From Dehalococcoidia bacterium (GTDB lineage: Bacteria > Chloroflexota > Dehalococcoidia > Dehalococcoidales > UBA3254), in the NCBI GenBank assembly GCA_025361145.1, contig JANYAV010000002.1, forward strand, positions 54,369-118,368: a DNA stretch of 64,000 nucleotides, in the 5' to 3' direction. The notes below the pieces were generated by a model. It ran no database searches, was not told the origin of the DNA, and saw nothing but the letters and a program-made list of their open reading frames with translations. Shown here piece after piece: positions 53,741-62,268 of this stretch; position 1 is the stretch's first letter, and each line of letters begins with the position of its first letter. The position numbers were made by a program, and so were the translations under genes.

Positions 53741-56278
53741 TTATGATGCGAACTGATTTAATGAAACGTAGTCTTTGACGTATTCCGGTATCATCTGGCG
53801 GTATTTCTCCGGAACCGCCCGGTAATCGCTGCTGGAAAAGGTCGGGTTAGTGGCTAGCCGGGTAAAATTACGGGTTTCCACGACGTGTCGCACCTCGTTG
53901 CTGGTGACATAGGCTTTGAAAAAGGTCTTGATAGCCGGAATCGCCGCCGCCGTTTCCGGTTTGGTATCGCTGATAAACTTGGCGAACTCCTCTTCCAGCA
54001 ATTCATCTTTGGACTTAAAGCGCGGTATCAGTCCGAAGATCTTTTCCAGTATTTCACGCAGTGTCAGCCTGCGGTCTACAGCCGCCGCCTGGCGCAGTTT
54101 ATCCAGGTTGTAATACTCCTTGGGCTTATCAAAGACTTCGCGATTGACGTAGTCAATAATGCGATCCCACTGACCCGCTTCAATGGCCGCCGCGATAGTT
54201 TTATCATCCCGCACCACGTCTTCAAATTTCTCAAAGAACATGCGGTCAATTTTCATGCCGCTCAAGCCAATTATTTCTTCCTTGACCGATTTGATGATAT
54301 CTTCTCCCTTGTGCTCAAAGGTGCGGCCTACCCCCGGTCCCTCACCTCCGCCACTTTTCCCTGGACGCCGTGGCAGTTTCAATACCTCGTCGTACTTAAA
54401 TTCAAGGTCAAAATATTCGCAGTTGGCGAAAAAGTCGAAGAGCTTATAAGCCGTTTTATTGGGTTTTAAGACCCCTGCTTTGAGGCTGTCGTCAAATAGC
54501 TGTTCCAGAAAATTATGCTTGCGCGTTCCGCGTCCTTTGATCTGGATGAAATCGGTCGGTGAGAATATAGGCCGGAATAGACCCAGGTTTAGGATATCTG
54601 TGCAGTCATAGCCTGTCGTCATCATTCCCACCGTCACGCAGACCCGCGCCTTGCTGGTTTTATAAGTGGACAGGAAGTTTGCCGATCCTAGCAGGTTGTT
54701 GTTGCTGAAATTGATGGTAAAAAGCTGGGCGTCCGGGATTTGCGACGTAACCTGTACCGCGAAGTCGCTCTGGTATTTTCCCGGAAACATGATCTCAGCC
54801 ATCTGATTCAGGATTTGCGTCAATTTGGCTGCGTGGTTCTGGCTCACCGCGAAAATAATGGATTTACCGATCTCTCCGCTGATCGGATCCCGCATGGCCT
54901 TCTCTAAAAACGTTTTACATAATAGTTGATTGGTCGCTTCAGCGAAGAAACGCTTTTCAAACTCGCGCTGTTTATAGGCCTCCTCCTGGTCTTCCCCGGC
55001 ATCATCAGTGAAAGCCACCACAAAGCCTTCTTTCGATAGTAGATCAGTCGTAATTTCAGTGCGGGCATCTACCACCGTGGGGTTAATCAGATAACCGTCC
55101 TTCACGCCATCCAGTAGCGAATAGCGGAAAGTCGGCTCGCTGTTCTCACAACCAAAGGTGCGATAGGTGTCCAGTAATAATCGTCTCTCAGCTTCTCGCG
55201 GATCACGGGAGTGGGGTGACGCTTTGTCGAACCGCTTGAGGTAGTCGCGCGGTGTCGCTGTCAGGCCCAGCTTATAGCCGATAAAATAATCAAATACTGC
55301 CCTGGCATTGCCGCCGATTGAGCGATGGGCTTCATCCGAAATCACCAGGTCAAAGTCGGTCGGAGAGAAAAGCCTCTGGTATTTGTTGTTGAAAAGCAGC
55401 GATTGAACGGTCGTGACCACGATTTCCGCTCTACGCCAGTCATCGCGAGTTTCTTTGTAAATTACGGTCTGAAAATCGGCTGACATCAGTTTTAGAGGGG
55501 AGTCAGCCTTCTTTCCAGCCTGATCTTCAAGCTCAAGGCGATCAACTAGAAATAGTACCCGTTTGGCGTTTCCGGAACGCAAGAATAGCTTAATCACGGC
55601 TGCAGCAACGAGGGTTTTACCGGTGCCGGTCGCCATCTCGAATAGAAAACGATCCTTGCCGTTCTTTACTGCTTCTTGCAGTGCGTGGATAGCCTTGAGT
55701 TGGTAGGGTCGTAAGAACCGTAGTTTGTTGGCTCGTATATAGCCAGAACGTTCGGCTTCATTGCGCCATGCCGCAGCGTTTTGGTAGTTTGGGTTTTGGG
55801 TTAGCACGATGTAGTCGTCGTTGACTTGTTCCGTTATCAGCCGTTGCGGATCGGGTTTAACCTGCTGGTAACCGATCACCGAGTCAGGCGTTGGAAATGA
55901 AGTTATGATATAGGGATTACCCCGTTCTAGGTCCCAAAAGTAATGCAGGTTGCCGTTGGACAATATCATAAACCTGCAGTTTTGGCCCTTCGCGTATTTT
56001 CGCGCCTGCTCTTTGCCCGTAAGTGGGTTTTTGTCTTCTGATTTGGCTTCCAGGACGATCAGCGGAAATCCTTTACTGTCCAACAGCAGGAAGTCTATAA
56101 ATCCCTTGCTCACCTTCTCAAAGTTTTCGCCTAGGGCGTCAAGTTCAGACGATTTAATGCTTGTGCTCGATTCCAGACGAATGTTGGCCTGCAGCCCGTT
56201 CTCCGGGAAAAACCGCCAGCCGGCAGTCTCTAGCAGTTTGTTGATTTTAATGCGGGCGGTGGCTTCTTTGGAAATCAT
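53741..56278 (-). CDS. hsdR: Type I restriction enzyme subunit R
   Basis: 845 residues from the ATG at 56278, chosen because GAGG lies 6 bases upstream; another in-frame ATG at 56290 overlaps the promoter's -10 box. The N-terminal nuclease has D62 (I-D-F), E77 and K79 (L-E-A-K). Walker A is A-T-G-T-G-K-T (216-222), D-E-A-H is 315-318, and the helicase motif VI is in G-R-G-T-R. A C-terminal helical region binds the methylase. It translocates and cuts unmethylated DNA. It is the first gene of the restriction operon. Confidence 0.93.
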   Translation of the reverse strand: MISKEATARIKINKLLETAGWRFFPENGLQANIRLESSTSIKSSELDALGENFEKVSKGFIDFLLLDSKGFPLIVLEAKSEDKNPLTGKEQARKYAKGQNCRFMILSNGNLHYFWDLERGNPYIITSFPTPDSVIGYQQVKPDPQRLITEQVNDDYIVLTQNPNYQNAAAWRNEAERSGYIRANKLRFLRPYQLKAIHALQEAVKNGKDRFLFEMATGTGKTLVAAAVIKLFLRSGNAKRVLFLVDRLELEDQAGKKADSPLKLMSADFQTVIYKETRDDWRRAEIVVTTVQSLLFNNKYQRLFSPTDFDLVISDEAHRSIGGNARAVFDYFIGYKLGLTATPRDYLKRFDKASPHSRDPREAERRLLLDTYRTFGCENSEPTFRYSLLDGVKDGYLINPTVVDARTEITTDLLSKEGFVVAFTDDAGEDQEEAYKQREFEKRFFAEATNQLLCKTFLEKAMRDPISGEIGKSIIFAVSQNHAAKLTQILNQMAEIMFPGKYQSDFAVQVTSQIPDAQLFTINFSNNNLLGSANFLSTYKTSKARVCVTVGMMTTGYDCTDILNLGLFRPIFSPTDFIQIKGRGTRKHNFLEQLFDDSLKAGVLKPNKTAYKLFDFFANCEYFDLEFKYDEVLKLPRRPGKSGGGEGPGVGRTFEHKGEDIIKSVKEEIIGLSGMKIDRMFFEKFEDVVRDDKTIAAAIEAGQWDRIIDYVNREVFDKPKEYYNLDKLRQAAAVDRRLTLREILEKIFGLIPRFKSKDELLEEEFAKFISDTKPETAAAIPAIKTFFKAYVTSNEVRHVVETRNFTRLATNPTFSSSDYRAVPEKYRQMIPEYVKDYVSLNQFAS

Positions 56279-56288
56279 GCAGTACCTC

Positions 56289-56316
56289 ATTATAGCGTTT
56301 TAAGTTTATGTGTCAT
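56289..56316 (-). promoter_or_regulatory. Promoter of the restriction operon
   Basis: On the minus strand ATGACA (-35, 56316-56311) and TATAAT (-10, 56294-56289) are 16 bases apart. Transcription would start about 4 bases before the ATG at 56278, so the leader is almost absent. Confidence 0.55.
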
Positions 56317-56415
56317 CTTCAGGTACGGTTTATTATGGCAATTATACACCAGCCAAGAGGTGTCAACAATCCCGATTATGTGTTAAAAATATATTGATAA
56401 AGTGTGTATAAAGTA

Positions 56416-56444
56416 TTGACATAATTAGTATACTATGCTATCCT
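56416..56444 (+). promoter_or_regulatory. Strong plus-strand promoter with palindrome in the spacer
   Basis: TTGACA (56416-56421), a 17-base spacer, and TG-C-TATCCT (-10 at 56439-56444). The spacer contains the perfect palindrome TAGTATACTA (56426-56435), in the ideal place for a repressor. No protein-coding frame follows on this strand. Confidence 0.55.
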
Positions 56445-56450
56445 AGAGTT

Positions 56451-56505
56451 AACTCATCTACCATGCGTAGAAGGAGTCCTTAAGTCGCCTGAAAGGGCGG
56501 CTTTT
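56451..56505 (+). ncRNA. Putative ~55-nt small RNA, antisense to the 3' end of the 56480 gene
   Basis: The promoter above would start transcription near 56451. A hairpin at 56484-56501 (GTCGCCT, GAAA loop, GGGCGGC) followed by TTTT ends it. In between is AAGGAG at 56471-56476 but no start codon in a usable frame. The RNA would overlap the last 25 bases of the minus-strand gene at 56480. It could be an antisense regulator, or the leader of a deleted gene. Confidence 0.4.
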
Positions 56506-56995
56506 GCATTTTCAGATAGTTATCTCTTTCTTTCCTTAGCTTTGCCTTATATGATTCATAACCCACGCAAAAAGCGGTAATTAATATCATTGCATAAGGT
56601 TGTTCTCTCATGGCGATCAGGTAATCGAAATCCTCGAGCCATAGATATACTCTGGTTTGCTGCGGACTGCCTGGCTTTTTCTTCTCCACCTTCCATATCG
56701 AAACGGTTTTATCCTCACAGTTTTCAATAATGGGCTTCGGCCAGGTTATATGTTTACATCGCGGGATATTCGGAACCCTTTCCCTGGCTTGAGGATCATC
56801 TTTTTGTACTATATGCCAGAACCCTGCTTCTTTGCCGTCAATAAGTGTTCCATCATGATAAACCGGGAGTGTCCTGAATTTGGGTATAGTTTGCTTGAAA
56901 TCTCTTTCAAAAATATGATAGACATCCTGAATAAATGTTTCCCAATCGCCATCATAATGGAGAGTCTCTGGCAGCCATTCCGGTTTTACTGTCAT
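56480..56995 (-). CDS. Unknown protein paired with DUF3800, possible BECR-type nuclease
   Basis: 171 residues, start ATG overlapping the DUF3800 stop by 4 bases, so translation is coupled. Features: D-W-E-T-F-I-Q-D-V-Y near the N-terminus, G-F-W-H-I-V, R-C-K-H-I-T-W-P-K-P-I-I-E-N, then R-V-Y-L-W-L-E-D-F-D-Y and a basic C-terminus. The conserved-looking His, Arg and Tyr positions suggest a barnase/EndoU/ColE5/RelE-like (BECR) RNase fold, known from phage proteins, but this is a weak inference. Small proteins like this often occur beside DUF3800. A toxin role is plausible, not shown. Confidence 0.55.
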   Translation of the reverse strand: MTVKPEWLPETLHYDGDWETFIQDVYHIFERDFKQTIPKFRTLPVYHDGTLIDGKEAGFWHIVQKDDPQARERVPNIPRCKHITWPKPIIENCEDKTVSIWKVEKKKPGSPQQTRVYLWLEDFDYLIAMREQPYAMILITAFCVGYESYKAKLRKERDNYLKMQKPPFQAT

Positions 56996-57702
56996 CCTTG
57001 GGCCTCTGTAGGTTGCCAGATGAAAATATTCACTTTCGGTTCTCGTAATAGATTCGTTTTTACCAGTGAGTAACCTGAGCGCCCTTGCATTCTTTCCACG
57101 AGGGCTATTTTCGCGCTGTTAGTATTCAAGCCTCGATTAACATACGATATAAGGCCAATAAGTAAATCAGCCAGTTGCGAAATCTCAATTTCATGAGATC
57201 GAACAATCTGTAATCTCTCAATTATCTGGTTATCGAAATCATATAAGCTGTTACAAAGGACATCCTTCAAGTGGGCAGTTTTTTGAGAGCTTTTAGAATC
57301 TTTAATATCCAGATATATTCGATAACGGTCAGTGTTAGTCAAAATAGCTTTAAGCATATCGAAATACATTTTATAGTACCAGGTATCATGATCTTGATTG
57401 AATGCTTCATGTTGCAGTTTGGTCTTATCAGGAATTATTAAAGCGCGGAAATGCAAGTCTTCATTGTCGAAAAAATAATCTAGTAGGTCCATATAAAAAG
57501 TTAGTTTTGCCGGAGATACTTTGGTCCACTTTATTTCAAAGTTCTTTGCCAGCCCGTGACGTTCCTTTATCTCTCTAATACGCACGTTAATATAAGCGGT
57601 TTTTTCTTCTAAACACCAGATAGCTCCCAGTACCATGGCTTTTTGCTGATCATGTTCCAAGTGGCAGCTTTCATCACAGTAAACGTTGTAAGTTGGGCTC
57701 AT
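56992..57702 (-). CDS. DUF3800 protein
   Basis: 236 residues. The N-terminus Y-N-V-Y-C-D-E-S-C-H matches the Y-x-D-E-S of DUF3800, thought to be an RNase H-like fold; further acidic residues include Y-L-D-I-K-D-S-K-S and Q-L-A-D-L-L-I-G near residue 180. The family is common in phage, plasmid and defence DNA, and a nuclease activity is suspected but not settled. GGAG is 8 bases before the ATG. It starts a two-gene unit with the 171-residue protein, between the integrase and the restriction operon. Confidence 0.8.
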   Translation of the reverse strand: MSPTYNVYCDESCHLEHDQQKAMVLGAIWCLEEKTAYINVRIREIKERHGLAKNFEIKWTKVSPAKLTFYMDLLDYFFDNEDLHFRALIIPDKTKLQHEAFNQDHDTWYYKMYFDMLKAILTNTDRYRIYLDIKDSKSSQKTAHLKDVLCNSLYDFDNQIIERLQIVRSHEIEISQLADLLIGLISYVNRGLNTNSAKIALVERMQGRSGYSLVKTNLLREPKVNIFIWQPTEAQG

Positions 57703-57781
57703 ACTTTCAACTCCATTCGTCTTTTGGTGTTATTTATCAAATTATTATAAACTGTTTCATTAGCGCTGTTAAGAGGTAGTT

Positions 57782-58792
57782 TTACCCCTCAAAATTCAAA
57801 TTCCTCAGTGGACTGTATTTCTTGTGGGCTTTCAAGGCCACCCTTCTTTTAGCGTTCTCGGTGTAATGCCTGGTCATGACCTGTGTCTCATGCCCCAACA
57901 GGGTTTGCAGTTCACCGGCCGCGTTCTCCGGATCGCCCACTTCTGCGGCGTTATCCATGAACATCGTGCCAAAAGTGTGCCGGAAGGTGTGCGGCGAACA
58001 TCTTACCCCCTGTAAGCCTGCTCTTTTGCCCATCTCGCCAATCATCTCTTGAATGCCGGCCGTTTTGAAAATGTCTCCCGTCCTGTTTAGCCACAGCGCC
58101 CTGTTAGCATTATTGGGAAAGGTCTTTTTCCGGATGATCATGTAATAACAGATGGCTTCCATGACCCCTGGAGTAATGCTCACCAGCCTTTCCTTGGCGC
58201 CTTTCCCCAGGACTTTGATTATCTCGCTTTCCTCGTCCATGTCGTCCAGCTTGATGTTGGCCAGTTCAGCAAGTCGCAGTCCGGTGTCCAGGAACATCAG
58301 TATGATGGCCTTGTTGCGGGCCAGTTCAAAACGGCTGTCGTTAAGGTCGCATTGGGCCAGCAGCTGCCTGATGTGCGCGGGTTTAAAGGGCTCAATGATC
58401 CGTTTTTTAAATTTGGGTGGATCCATCGCGGCCATGGGGTTTATTTCGATGATCTTCTTTTTGAGTAGCCAGTTAAAGAAGCGCTTAATGCAGCGGTAAT
58501 AGTCTGCCACCGATACCGCCTGGCAGGTTTGTTGTTTTATAATAAGAAACATCTCGATGTGAAGATCCCTGATTTCCTTGGGATCGGTCAGCTCGTTGGC
58601 TAGACAGTATTTAACGAAATGCCCAACTTTTAATAGATAGTCTTTTTGGGTTTTGTCAGACAAGCTCCGGGACTTGCAATTAAACATGAAAAGAAAGAAC
58701 AGATTTTCGATCTCGGTTTTGTGAATCATGTGGGTTAGCGTCGAGTCTGCGCGAGCCTGCGCAATTTGTGGAATCATGTGGGTTTCAACCAT
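57782..58792 (-). CDS. Tyrosine recombinase/integrase
   Basis: 336 residues as opened; starts at 58792, 58777 and 58729 are all possible and none has a ribosome site. N-terminal SAM-like DNA-binding domain (about 25-115), then the catalytic domain with R173 (D-T-G-L-R-L), K200, H268 and R271 (H-T-F-R-H-T-F), H301 (L-G-H) and Y310. All catalytic residues are present, so it should be active. It lies next to tRNA-Lys with no gene between, the usual place for an island integrase that uses the tRNA as its attachment site. Confidence 0.9.
   Translation of the reverse strand: MVETHMIPQIAQARADSTLTHMIHKTEIENLFFLFMFNCKSRSLSDKTQKDYLLKVGHFVKYCLANELTDPKEIRDLHIEMFLIIKQQTCQAVSVADYYRCIKRFFNWLLKKKIIEINPMAAMDPPKFKKRIIEPFKPAHIRQLLAQCDLNDSRFELARNKAIILMFLDTGLRLAELANIKLDDMDEESEIIKVLGKGAKERLVSITPGVMEAICYYMIIRKKTFPNNANRALWLNRTGDIFKTAGIQEMIGEMGKRAGLQGVRCSPHTFRHTFGTMFMDNAAEVGDPENAAGELQTLLGHETQVMTRHYTENAKRRVALKAHKKYSPLRNLNFEG
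58718..58784. repeat. Direct repeats between integrase and tRNA-Lys
   Basis: TTTGTGAATCATGTGGGTT at 58718-58736 recurs as the same sequence with one extra G at 58765-58784, about 47 bases apart. Between them is CTGCGCGAGCCTGCGC, itself a short direct repeat of CTGCGC. Paired repeats beside an integrase suggest arm-type recombinase binding sites. They overlap the integrase's possible start codons. Confidence 0.55.
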
Positions 58793-58846
58793 TTTTAGTG
58801 GGTTCCCGAAGAAGTCTCTTAGCCGTTTTAGCCTCGAAAGAGCGGT

Positions 58847-58922
58847 TGGTGAGCCGTCTGGGACTCGAACCCAGGACCGCCTGATTAAAAGTCAGATGCT
58901 CTGCCAACTGAGCTAACGGCCC
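58847..58922 (-). tRNA. tRNA-Lys (anticodon TTT)
   Basis: 76 nt on the minus strand with encoded CCA. Acceptor GGGCCGT/ACGGCTC has one G-T pair. Anticodon stem TCTGA/TCAGG holds CTTTTAA, anticodon TTT. T-arm CTGGG-TTCGAGT-CCCAG is perfect. Its 3' end faces the integrase, as expected for an attachment site. Confidence 0.96.
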
Positions 58923-59146
58923 ACATACAACATAGAAGTGATAATTTGGTTAGGCAGTCAGGTGAAAACCATACTTCCTAATCCCGTTTTTGATTGTATC
59001 AGAAGAGCACGGTTTCCGCAAGCCTGGAAGCTATTATTGTATGTTTGGATTTGTTCTATTTGGTAACAATGAGAATAGACTTGATTAGCTTATTTCTGGC
59101 GTCTGTACTAAAATTAATCAAGTATGAGATTCAAGAAGGTAGAGTT

Positions 59147-61039
59147 TTGACCGGGATTCTGGCTAAAGTCAATTTACCATCTGATTTAAAAAATCTTAGC
59201 TATCCTGAATTGATAGGACTGGCTGCTGAATTGCGTGAGGAGATAATCAAGACTATCTCCACCAACGGCGGCCATCTTGCGTCCAGTTTAGGAGCCATCG
59301 AATTAACGTTAGCTTTACATCGCATTTTTAAAAGTCCCAAAGATAAAATCATCTGGGACGTCGGTCATCAAGCTTATGCCCACAAGCTATTAACCGGGCG
59401 TAAAGAAAGATTTACGACTATCCGTCAATTAGGCGGACTTTCCGGTTTCCCCTCTCTTAGGGAAAGCCCCTATGATGCTTTTACTACTGGTCATGCCGGT
59501 ACTTCTGTTTCTGCTGCTCTCGGCATGGCAATCGCCAGAAATCTGAATAAAGACAAGTACGAAGTTATAGCAGTTATCGGTGATGGTTCTCTGGGTACTG
59601 GCGTAGCTTTTGAAGCCATCAATCATGCTGGACATCAGGATGCTAAAATTATCGTGATTCTCAATGATAATGGGATGGCCATCTCACCGACTTTGGGTGC
59701 AATGGCCAGGCTCCTTAACCAGGTTCGTACAGACTCACGCTACGAATCAGCTAAAAACCGCTTTGAAAGGATGTTCCGCAAAGTGCCACTGGGAAAGTCT
59801 GCTTTAAGATTGGGAAAATTCGCTAAACGCAACCTTGAAAGAGTGATTTTACCCAGCGCATTCTGGGAACAGATGGGTTTCGTCTATCTAGGACCGGTAG
59901 ATGGGCATAATATACGCGAGATCGAAGCCGCTTTGATCCGCGCTAGAGATCATGAAAACCGTCCTGTGGTAGTGCACGTTTTAACTACTAAGGGTAAAGG
60001 TTATGGTGCGGCGGAAGCTAATGCGGTTAAGTTTCATGGTATTTCTCCGGATTCTGGGATCAAGACCGATGGCGTATTTTCATATAGCCAGGTCTTTGGC
60101 AAAACTATTCTGCGCTTAATGCGTGAGAATGAGAGAGTTGTAGCCATTAGTGCTGCCATGCTTGATGGTACTGGTTTGGCACAAGCTGCTGCTGAGTTTC
60201 CAGACAGAGTGATAGACGTGGGTATCTGTGAACAGCACGCTATTTCACTGGCCGCTGGTTTAGCCACACAGGGTTTTATACCTGTTGTTGCTATTTACTC
60301 AACCTTTTTACAGAGGGGTTACGATCAGATTGTTCAAGATGTTTGTTTGCCTGAACTACCCGTGGTCTTCGCTGTTGATAGGGCTGGGATTGTGGGCGAG
60401 GACGGCGCTACTCATCAAGGTGCGCTGGATATTTCGTTTCTAAGGACGGTACCTAACCTGATTGTTTCCGCTCCCGGTGATGAGGATGAATTACAGAATT
60501 TGCTTTATACTGCAGTTAAAATCGGTCGTCCAGTGGCTGTACGTTATCCAAGAGGCGAAGGTGAGGGTGTAGAGTTAGCCGCAGAGTTCAAGCTGTTGGA
60601 AATTGGTAAAAGTGTCATGGTTAGAAGCGGCTCTGATTTAGCAATACTGGCAATTGGGACTATGCTTCATCCCGCCATAGAAGCTGCTAGTGTACTTGCC
60701 AGAGAGAATGTTGACTGTGCTGTTATCAATGCGCGTTTTGCCAAACCGCTAGATACAGAGATGGTCATTCAAATGGCTAAGGATTGCGGTCGGTTGATTA
60801 CGGTTGAAGAAAATACTCTTAATGGTGGTTTTGGCAGTGCGGTACTGGATTGCCTGGCTGCGGCCGGTTTGCATAATGTAAAAGTGGAAAGGCTTGGACT
60901 GCCGGACTGTTTTATTGAGCACGGCAATCAGGCACACTTCCGCTCAAAATACGATCTTGATGCTAAAGGTATGGTCCGGCGCGCTAAAGCGGCTTTCCCT
61001 GAGTTGTTCGTCCGTGAACCCCTGCCGCGTCAAGACTAA
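59147..61039 (+). CDS. dxs: 1-deoxy-D-xylulose-5-phosphate synthase
   Basis: 630 residues from the TTG at 59147, chosen for AAGG 7 bases upstream and because the family begins here (I-L-A-K-V-N-L-P-S-D-L-K); the frame is open 51 codons further without homology. The TPP site has G-D-G-S-L-G-T-G and N-D-N-G-M-A-I-S-P. The catalytic His is in T-N-G-G-H. The pyrimidine and transketolase C domains are complete. It joins pyruvate and glyceraldehyde 3-phosphate in the first step of the MEP isoprenoid pathway. It is a single gene convergent with a CPBP gene. Confidence 0.93.
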   Translation: MTGILAKVNLPSDLKNLSYPELIGLAAELREEIIKTISTNGGHLASSLGAIELTLALHRIFKSPKDKIIWDVGHQAYAHKLLTGRKERFTTIRQLGGLSGFPSLRESPYDAFTTGHAGTSVSAALGMAIARNLNKDKYEVIAVIGDGSLGTGVAFEAINHAGHQDAKIIVILNDNGMAISPTLGAMARLLNQVRTDSRYESAKNRFERMFRKVPLGKSALRLGKFAKRNLERVILPSAFWEQMGFVYLGPVDGHNIREIEAALIRARDHENRPVVVHVLTTKGKGYGAAEANAVKFHGISPDSGIKTDGVFSYSQVFGKTILRLMRENERVVAISAAMLDGTGLAQAAAEFPDRVIDVGICEQHAISLAAGLATQGFIPVVAIYSTFLQRGYDQIVQDVCLPELPVVFAVDRAGIVGEDGATHQGALDISFLRTVPNLIVSAPGDEDELQNLLYTAVKIGRPVAVRYPRGEGEGVELAAEFKLLEIGKSVMVRSGSDLAILAIGTMLHPAIEAASVLARENVDCAVINARFAKPLDTEMVIQMAKDCGRLITVEENTLNGGFGSAVLDCLAAAGLHNVKVERLGLPDCFIEHGNQAHFRSKYDLDAKGMVRRAKAAFPELFVREPLPRQD

Positions 61040-61062
61040 TTAGATGATTTCAACCTGATACT

Positions 61063-61701
61063 CTAGCTCAGGTTAATTAATGTTACGAAGAAGATATTAA
61101 TAAACAAGTGGATTATCAGGGCTGGCCAATAGGATTGTCCCCGGTAGCAGACCCAGCCTAAATACAATCCTGTAAAGATTGTGCTAATCGTCTCGAGTTC
61201 TGGCTTTCCCAGATGCAGCAATACGAAAGGCACCATTTGAATAACAATCGCAGTCTCTTTAAATTTGTCCTTCAACCCAAAGAGTAGAAATCCGCGGAAA
61301 ATAAACTCCCAACCCATGAGTAGCGCGCACTGCGTTAGTAAATACGTCCAGAAATTGAAGTTTTCCTGGTGGTAATATTTCTGGAATTCCGGCATGAGTG
61401 CGGAAAGGTAAAGGATAGGCGTCAGGATAAGGCAGGTTACGATCACCTGTGGTACCCAGAATTTGGCGTTTCCCCAGCGCAGTCCGAAATTCAGCGGATT
61501 ATGGCGAAGAATTAAAATAATAACTAATATGGGCAAGAAAGCAAAATATAAGACTGAACTTAACCACTCATTTACAACGAGATGGTAATATTCAAAACTA
61601 AAAAATAAAACAGCAGAGTTTAAGATGACGATTTCACGCCAGTTGCTTAACAAGAAGCCAGGGACATGATGGGCTTTCGGCTGTATTTGTTGAAACTTCA
61701 C
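61063..61701 (-). CDS. CPBP-family membrane protease homologue
   Basis: 212 residues, start GTG with GAGGG 7 bases upstream; about six hydrophobic spans. The CPBP (CAAX protease/bacteriocin-processing) motif appears as W-E-F-I-F-R-G, so the first Glu of the usual E-E-x-x-F-R is Trp; the second Glu and the Arg remain. Later His residues (L-L-H-L-G and L-I-I-H-L-F-I-N) fit motifs 3 and 4. The loss of one Glu may mean altered or no protease activity, although this variant occurs in the family. Function unknown. Confidence 0.75.
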   Translation of the reverse strand: MKFQQIQPKAHHVPGFLLSNWREIVILNSAVLFFSFEYYHLVVNEWLSSVLYFAFLPILVIILILRHNPLNFGLRWGNAKFWVPQVIVTCLILTPILYLSALMPEFQKYYHQENFNFWTYLLTQCALLMGWEFIFRGFLLFGLKDKFKETAIVIQMVPFVLLHLGKPELETISTIFTGLYLGWVCYRGQSYWPALIIHLFINIFFVTLINLS

Positions 61702-61830
61702 CTGTAATCCCTCATAAATCAGATTGGATTCAGTCTACAATATCACACTTCAGAGTTCAATCTATCAATTAATGGTATTATGGTAATGGTAGAGTACTTT
61801 CCTGCAATAAAACCCGAGGAGAAATGGGTA

Positions 61831-62268
61831 TTGAAAATCCAGAGTTCTATTGAAATAAAAGCCACCGCCGCCAGCATCTGGTCTTTCCTGGTTAAACCAG
61901 AACATATATCGAAATGGTGTCCGGTAGAAACTGTGCGATATACGGGTGAACAACAGACCGGTCTGAACACTTCATTTTATTTTGAAGAACTGGCGATTGG
62001 AAGGCTACTGAAATTGAATTTTATCGTCACGGAATGGGTGATTAACGAAAGCGTTGCCTTTAAACTGACATCGGGTGATTTTGTAAAGGGGTATCAGCAG
62101 AGGTATACAATTGAGCCAACCCACCTAGGCCATCGCTTTACATGTTACGAAGATGTCAAGATGCCTTACGGTGTACTCGGTAGTATGGGCGGATTGTTTC
62201 GCAGGCGTATTTCCATAGGGCGGCTGGATAAAATGCTGGTAAAACTTAAAGATCTGGCTGAAGCATAA
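61831..62268 (+). CDS. SRPBCC (START/Bet v1-like) lipid- or ligand-binding protein
   Basis: 145 residues from the TTG at 61831, which has GAGGAG 9 bases upstream and matches the usual family start (K-I-Q-S-S-I-E-I-K-A); the frame is open back to an ATG at 61780 without a ribosome site. Pattern: A-S-I-W-S-F-L-V-K-P-E-H-I-S-K-W, then alternating strands and a final long helix (G-R-L-D-K-M-L-V-K-L-K-D-L). This is the helix-grip fold of SRPBCC proteins, which bind a hydrophobic ligand. The ligand is unknown. It is a single gene. Confidence 0.82.
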   Translation: MKIQSSIEIKATAASIWSFLVKPEHISKWCPVETVRYTGEQQTGLNTSFYFEELAIGRLLKLNFIVTEWVINESVAFKLTSGDFVKGYQQRYTIEPTHLGHRFTCYEDVKMPYGVLGSMGGLFRRRISIGRLDKMLVKLKDLAEA

